Assembly (NCBI GenBank): GCA_934047225.1
Contig: OW203990.1
Span: 20,811,045-20,875,044, forward strand
Reading direction: 5' to 3'
From: Ypsolopha sequella
Lineage: Eukaryota; Arthropoda; Insecta; Lepidoptera; Ypsolophidae
DNA: 64,000 nucleotides
Part shown: piece by piece, positions 58,011 to 64,000 of the stretch
How positions within the stretch are numbered: position 1 is the first letter of the stretch
Layout: each line of letters begins with the position of its first letter
Made by a program: the position numbers and the translations under genes
The notes under the pieces: generated by a model
Databases searched by the model: none
What the model saw: the letters and a program-made list of their open reading frames with translations, nothing else
Told to the model about the DNA's origin: nothing

Positions 58011-59552
58011 ATCTAAGCAGAAATTATATCAAAACAAATACACAAAAACTTTACCTGAAACGGGTATGTAAAAATTTTTTTTTCATAATTTTCCCACACC
58101 CATGTCAGGTAAAGTTACTGTTGTCAACATTCACTAGACAGACAATAAAGCCTGATTCTGAAATCATTTATTTTGTTTTAGTGCTTTAAAAACTAAATTT
58201 ACTTCAATGTAAAATAGTTCTTAAGTGGTAAGAACAGAAATCGAATAACTTAAAAAGATGAGAGGTCTTCTGACAGATCATTTAAAAATAAAATCTTGAT
58301 TGCCTTGGTGCCAATGGGCACTTGTATAATTTTGCTCGGTAACGGCATGGCACGATATTTTTTACCGTCACGTCTTAACAGTAATTTATGTCGTCACGAT
58401 ATGTTTTATGTTTATGTAAATTTCAAGATAAAAATTCATTACTTTATTACGACCTCCATAAAATAGGCAAATTTTTTTTTTGCAATCATCGTGGTTCCGA
58501 TCACTAATAAAATAGTTTTTATTAGAAATAAATTCGTTCACATCAAATATGTTTTTGAGTTGGATACTCTCGAACTCTAGCCGTGTCTCGTCAACACCAT
58601 CTATTGAGATATTCCAAACTATTGCTTTTTTTTGTCATTTTTTCCGTTATGGAAAAGGCTAATGCTTTTTTCTGTCAGAAAATACCTCATTTATCCTGTC
58701 ACGAAAGCCTAAGGAACTAAGCCATACGGCCTTGTCTGTTGTTCTATCTGTCTTGATAAAAGGCTATCAGGCCATTTCTGAGGTTTTATTATCTGTTTAT
58801 TTATTTATTAAGGAGCTCCAACTGGATAGGTACTCCGATTACAAACACCTACTTATTGACTATTCATTCAGTACATATCCTGCAGAGTTATATAAATTAT
58901 AGGAGCACACAGCCCTCGCATAAAGTTACAATGTTAACAAACAAAAAAAAACTTATATGAAAAAATTATAAATTACTACTAAATCATGAAATAACAAACT
59001 ATAACTGAAACCAAATATGTACTTGAAATAAAAGAAAACATTAATTAAGCTTAATGAAATGAAAAATAAATTAAATGAAACTTAAACTTATGTGATAAGT
59101 TTTTACATCATTTTTTAAATTACAGAAAATAAATTTAAATATAAAATAGGAAATTTTTCATATGGTTTATAGTCACTGTATGTTATATCCTCTCTTGAGA
59201 ATCATCTGAAGGGTTTGTCCTGTCGTAGTCGCTGTCTAGTCAGTTCGTACTAAAGTGATAGATCCATAACATAACACAAACACAATGTTGGGTTAGAAAA
59301 AACACATTAAAAGGCACAGCCTGCACTTTTGTTTCATTGAACAACTCCCTGCACTGATTACGGTGATTTTAATTCACAATATTCTATCACTTTTCTTGAT
59401 CAAAACGCCCTAAAAATGCAATATTTTTTCAAAAAAACGACGCCATCACCATTTTGTGCCTTTTTTCCACCCTAAAAAAAATCCAAACTTACAGGCACAA
59501 AGAATTTGTATCCAGAGTCGTAAAACATATAATTGAAAAAAAAATAAATCTG

Positions 59553-59680
59553 GCTGCGTTCATAAATTAGGGGTCCCGAGACGGGTTCTAATGCTATCTC
59601 TGTCACACGCGTAGAAAATTGAATACGCTATCCTGCTGTCAGTTTTGGAACCTGACGAAAGTATTAATTCATGAACGGCT
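59553..59680. mobile_element. GTTCATAAATTA family copy near TES
   Basis: GCTGCGTTCATAAATTAGGG to AATTCATGAACGGCT, with core ATGCTATCTCTGTCACACGC; the same family as 20245-20374. It ends about 150 bp upstream of the TES 5' UTR donor. Confidence 0.75.
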
Positions 59681-59834
59681 AGGAATTCTGAATATTTCTG
59701 ACTGAACTCGCTCGTCAACACAACACCTTGCTGCTTCTGCTTGCGCATCATCATTGCGCTAAAAAATATAAATTACTGGCTGTAATTCCACTAAATTCAT
59801 GTTGCTTTTGTAGATTACGGATCACTTTCAAACG

Positions 59835-59912
59835 GTAAGTTAATAAACACTTTTCTTTTTACTCCTAACTTTAAATATCGGTATTTAAACTTGTGTTATC
59901 TTTGTTGGCTAG
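59835..59912 (+). other. Probable 5' UTR intron of TES
   Basis: CAAACG|GTAAGTTAAT at 59834/59835 is a strong donor and TTTGTTGGCTAG at 59901-59912 a usable acceptor directly before the ATG. The intron would be 78 nt, normal for insects. Inferred from splice signals only. Confidence 0.5.
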
Positions 59913-62900
59913 ATGAGTGAGTCATGTGTTGAAACACCAGAGGCACCGGCCTGGCTCTCAAAACTTGAGAGTCAGCGTGAGAAGTTGAGCAAGGGTCGGC
60001 TGGGGCATGACAGCGGAGCAGGTGCGCCGTGTAACTCTTGTGGTAAGTTCCTCTTTCTCTAAATAGCCTAATTACTAGCTTTTGTTTATCTACTTAGTTA
60101 GCATGATAATTTTGCTTATTTTTGAGTTTTTGAGTTTTGCACATAAATTTAACACTGTCTTATAGGGAGTAGAAAAAAAAATTACACAGCAGCCTAACAG
60201 CTCAGCCTGCCTGCCTTGCATCTTATTTTACTCAATGTCTTTGGTTGGAGTTTTGATAAATCGGGTTTCCGCGCTTATTTTGATCTACCCATATGTACAC
60301 AAAACATTTAAGGATGGGTATAAAAAAGCTGAGGCACTACAAAATATAAAATCATAATTTTGCACTCATTATGCTTTAGCCCTTACATTTCCGTTTTGTT
60401 ACTATTTACATTTTGTTATATCTACAGTTTGGTTAATTACAAGAACAGGTATGATAGATTTTGATGGGGTTCTGCTTGCTTGAGGACTACATTATGTCCT
60501 TTTATTTACAATATGTCTTGATCTTGGCGCTTAGACCGAATTTGCCCACCGTCAACTGCATTCTTCATAAAAATCTACTTTTATTATAAGAAACATCAAT
60601 ATTTAGTGAGGCTGCCAGCTATTCTTCGAGGACTAAGAGGTGCATTTTTTGTAAAAAATTTAAACTCCTTGAAATAAAGTCAGATTCTCCTCAAACAAAT
60701 GCTCAAACCAGATTGAGTTCTGGAGATTGCACTGGCCAGTTCATGAGATCAACATAGTCGTAAGGAGCATCGTCTTGCTGAAATTTGACTCTGTCAATAT
60801 TTCTGTTGCTAATATTTTGATAACTATAAAGCTATTACAGGGACAAACTGTTTTTAAATCCATCCAACCTTTGCTACATCCTACATTTCCGCTTTGCTTA
60901 CGTTACACCAGGAGTCCTAAAAACCTAAGATGAAATAAAAAAGTATCAGACAGGGGGCCTCAAGCTTTTAGCCAAATCTGTATTATTTGTCAGATGTTTG
61001 GTGTTCAACCTCTTAATGTTTCAGGGTCAGGCTGCCCAGGATTGGATCTCCATTTCTGGCGGAAAGTGTGTCGCGCGTGTCACTGCAGTAAGGATGTTCA
61101 TGATGTACAAGATGACCTCTCCGGGTGGGCGCAATTTGAACTACTGGGAGCGGCAAAACCAAAAAAAGCTTCATGTAAGTGTTAAGGAACATCCTTTTAT
61201 GATTTAGTCTATACAAATCAATAGTATGATGTCGTTTAAGCTGTAGAATTATTGATTTTTAATTACAACTGATTTATGATAGATTTCTGGCACAATCTAT
61301 CCTACTGCCACTTTACGGGTTAATACAGTGCTCTCTTTGTAAAATGCCATGAGTGTATATATACACAAGCTACATGCAAGTTCTTGTCACATAAATTTAA
61401 AATATCTACAAGATATGAATGTTCTATCATTCCAAATGAAAACAGGGCAAAGGTAAATTATTGTATAATATGTATTAATGTTCCAGTGCCGCTGATTAAA
61501 ATACGAGGAGTCACTGATAAACCAGTGAAACTGGATTGGGCTCCACCAAATGCCTCAACAGAATTGGTATGGTTTTCCTATATTCTCACCTTACTGTTTA
61601 TTTCCCATTATAATATGAATCATAGTATATATTATTTATCAGAATGATTACATGATAAGCATATTATTGTTTATTGAAATATCTACTCAAAGTGACCTGA
61701 GATAGATAAAGAAATAAATAATTGATTATCTCATTTACCTTGTTTTTATGTATAATAAAGACATTTAATATATCAATTAATTTATAATTAATATTTTTAT
61801 AAATATATTATATTTTACTTTTATCACCTTTAGATTATTTATTAGTATTGAAACAATTAAAAAAATTATAATTCGATATATTTCGGCCCTCGGTATGGGC
61901 CGTCATCAGTCGAATCATGACTGATGACGGCCCCATACCGAGGGTCGAAATATATCGAATTATATATTTTGTTTTATTGTTTTAATACTAATAAATAATC
62001 TAAAGTTTATACTTAATACATAGACTAGTCTTGCTTTGCCCATGAGTCTGCCAATGCTAGATGAAAAAGTGTCCTCAGCTCTCTTTTATTTAATTTGTTT
62101 CATTAAAAACATTCAGCGTGCAGAGCAGTACTATATTACTATATTATATACTATATAATATTTAGCCAGATTCAGATTCTTTATTTGCTTTAAACATAAT
62201 ATGAATAAATATAATTTTAGCTGTATTAGGTTTTTATTTGTAGTTTTAACAATTATTTATGATAATAATAAAAAATAAACTTTATATTTTCGATATATTT
62301 GATAAGGCCGAAATATATCGAAAATATAAAGCGTATTTTTTATTATAATCATATAATTGTTAAAACTTTAAACATAATACAGTTAGATTAAGAAGGAAAA
62401 GATATAATATTTCACCATCAGTTTTAAAAAAATAGAAATCACCCAAAGTTTATTACCATATCACATAAAATCACCCAAGATCATTATTATACAGGATGTT
62501 AGGATGATAACCTTGTTCTACCCATTAATATAAACAACTTACTATGGGGCCAACCCTAAAATCGCAAAAAATATATCAACAATATACATACAAACCTATT
62601 TCCTCATCTTTGATTTTATACCCACTCTAGTCGCCGGTTGGTCTAGGGTTGGCCTCATAGTAAAAGTTGTTATAATAAATGATAGAAAAATATCAAACAT
62701 TCAAATAATCTTCTAGTTTTCGAGGTGGTGTCAGAGGTGTGTCCGAGCATGAACTGTAAATAGCAGCCCACAGACAGTCGTATACCCACGTTTCACCAAC
62801 AATTATAACGTCCCAGTGGTGAGCCTTATCGCTCTACTTGGGGATAAATATGGACCCATAGTTTATAGGGCCTTCCGAAACACGCAGACGGAACACAAAT

Positions 62901-63190
62901 GTGCCCCTTCCGGGATTAGAACCTGCGATCTCTGGATTAGTGGTCGAACCATTCGAACAACTAGACCCCAGAGGTGGGATTTTATAAAAAAAAATAATCA
63001 AGCCCAATTTCCATGTTGTCTCTCCTTCTAGGTGTCAGAGTACATGTCATGTCTGGGTCCCCTGGCCCCGGTGTCAGGCTCGGCGGGTGCCAAGCGGCGA
63101 CGTGCGCAGCTCCGCACGCAGCTACCGCCGCACGATGTCGCACCCGAAGTGCGTGCACACGCCACCGATCAGGAGAAGTCTGAGCACACT
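59913..63190 (+). CDS. Tes: Testin (TES), N-terminal part: Cys-rich and PET domain
   Basis: Four phase-consistent exons (59913-60042, 61025-61174, 61487-61566, 63032-63190) encode 173 residues and end at a donor ACT|GTGAGT, so the gene continues past the window. Residues about 30-80 are the testin Cys-rich region (RLGHDSGAGAPCNSCGSGCP, LHFWRKVCRACHC, KDVHDV). KLDWAPPN to RTQLPPHD (about 108-160) is the PET domain, with YMSCLGPLAPVSGSAGAKRR. In the family this is followed by three LIM domains; testin sits at focal adhesions, stress fibres and cell-cell contacts and binds zyxin, Mena and actin. PET also occurs in prickle, but the Cys-rich N-terminus identifies testin. Introns contain two palindromic elements and a SINE. 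Confidence 0.92.
61828..62005. repeat. 178-bp near-perfect palindrome
   Basis: The arms CTTTAGATTATTTATTAGTA and complement at 61985-62005, then ATTCGATATATTTCGGCCCT and CGGTATGGGCCGTCATCAGT, pair with a loop of only a few bases (CGAATCATG). TES intron 3. Confidence 0.85.
62242..62367. repeat. Second palindrome with CGATATATTTCGG core
   Basis: The arms AGTTTTAACAATTAT and ATAATTGTTAAAACT, then ACTTTATATTTTCGATATAT, pair around a small GC loop. The word GATATATTT(C)GG/CCGAAATATATCG is shared with the palindrome at 61828-62005. TES intron 3. Confidence 0.7.
62489..62690. mobile_element. TACAGGATGTTAGGATG foldback element
   Basis: It starts TACAGGATGTTAGGATGATA and shows AACAACTTACTATGGGGCCAACC mirrored by GGTTGGCCTCATAGTAAAAG; a diverged member of the family at 10957 and 13610. 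TES intron 3. Confidence 0.55.
62715..62975 (-). mobile_element. tRNA-derived SINE copy in TES intron 3
   Basis: Minus-strand head with CTCTGGGGTCTAGTTGTTCG (the A-box region) and B-box-like GGTTCTAATCCCGG, body with ATCCCCAAGTAGAGCGATAA. It ends about 55 bp before the TES exon-4 acceptor. Its head is the best match to the 51-bp unit at 54313. Confidence 0.7.
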
Positions 63191-64000
63191 GTGAGTATTG
63201 TTCTCGACTATCACCATTACTATGGTATACATGCTCTGCCAGGTATCAGCTGGCTTCCCTGGATTCAATGGATGTTGGCGATAAATCGGTAATGAGTGCT
63301 GAATAGCTAAAGCCTCAAATACTACCAAAAAATTGCTTGTCTCTCGGTTTCTTATACTTTGGAGAGTGCGCTCTACACGATCACGAATTACACGATTTTG
63401 CTTCCCATTGCCCTTGGTAGTACTACCGGAAAACTTGTGTTATAATAAATTATCCTTTGGAAAGGGGGAAATGATTAATTGATAACATTATACAGGTGAA
63501 TTTTTGAGACGGGACAGTAAGGGCAGGTACCTTAACCATTATAGTTACAGGAAAACGCTTTTAGGAGACTATCCATAAATTTTCATGATATTCTGAACTG
63601 TATTTACAGATTTTGGAAAAAATGTACAGTCAGCAAGAAAATGGTAATTTCAACCAAAAACTTTTTTTGATGCCAATCGATCCTGTTTCTTATAAGGATT
63701 AAAAGTCTCTACTGAACCGACTGAGGTTTGAGTACTAGAAATGTCAGAAATCGCAAAAAACTTTTCCCATACATTTGTACGGAAATACAGGGGGCATAAG
63801 ATAATTACAGTTTTTGTCAAGCTGGCCTCGTGGCTTACTGTACCTAGAAGCAAAAGCGCCTACCTAAGTAGACAATCATCATAGTTTAGAACTAAAACAA
63901 ATAATAATAAAATAAATCATTTTAATATGTATTTTAGACACAGACAAACATAACTTACATTTAGATGAAAATTCACCCTGTATACCGCTTTCGCAAGACG
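63191..64000 (+). other. TES intron 4, unfinished
   Basis: Begins at the donor after TES exon 4. No further exon with LIM zinc ligands is visible before the window ends. The stretch is AT-rich and I see no other feature in it. Confidence 0.6.

Larger units (their letters stand above)
55797..59834. other. Mtl / TES divergent intergenic region
   Basis: It presumably holds both promoters. It contains a degraded segmental duplication (about 56745-57115 against 57785-58010) and a GTTCATAAATTA element (59553-59680). No gene-like reading frame longer than about 70 codons is convincing. Confidence 0.45.

Overview
This window is eukaryotic: genes are split by GT-AG introns, gene density is low, base composition is AT-rich, and almost every intron carries short inverted-repeat transposons and tRNA-derived SINEs. 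The best fit is a moth or butterfly (Lepidoptera). The encoded proteins are insect-like, including a Mig-2-like Rac GTPase. Several repeats are of a kind I know from lepidopteran genomes: the repeat running from GGTTCCGTA to GGCCGGTTTTTT, and LINE/SINE tails ending in TTTGAA repeats. The species was not determined.

Six protein-coding genes can be assembled exon by exon with consistent reading phase. (1) 583-6486 (+), golgin-45/BLZF1, a Golgi coiled-coil tether, six exons, 420 aa. (2) 9207-16871 (-), CREG, a secreted/lysosomal FMN-binding-fold glycoprotein, five coding exons, 245 aa. (3) 25684-37624 (-), CstF-64 (CSTF2), the RNA-binding subunit of the mRNA 3'-end cleavage stimulation factor, ten exons, 388 aa. 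(4) 41248-42942 (+), SHOC2/Sur-8, the leucine-rich-repeat scaffold of the RAS-RAF pathway, one uninterrupted exon, 564 aa. (5) 47368-55796 (-), Mtl, a Rac-like small GTPase, five exons, 195 aa. (6) 59913 to beyond 63190 (+), the N-terminal part of testin (TES), Cys-rich region and PET domain; its LIM domains lie beyond the window.

Layout: golgin-45 and CREG converge, CREG and CstF-64 are co-directional and separated by a repeat-rich 9 kb, CstF-64 and SHOC2 diverge, SHOC2 and Mtl converge with 3' ends about 100 bp apart, and Mtl and TES diverge. I see no operon-like or pathway cluster. Mtl, SHOC2 and TES all touch signalling or the cytoskeleton, but nothing in the sequence shows co-regulation.

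The rest is mostly mobile DNA. Several non-autonomous hAT elements have visible 8-bp target duplications. There are foldback elements of other families, LINE fragments, a tRNA-headed SINE family with about nine copies or fragments, and Helitron-like ends. Notable structures are: a 20 x 51-bp minisatellite in Mtl intron 2, apparently grown from the head of a SINE and multiplying a Pol III A-box; a decayed tandem duplicate of CstF-64 exon 8; a lone THAP-domain exon inside a foldback element in golgin-45 intron 3; a three-unit array of hairpin elements in a CREG intron; a 74-bp palindrome-rich triplication; and a possible orphan signal-peptide exon in a CstF-64 intron. No rRNA, genuine tRNA or CRISPR array was found.
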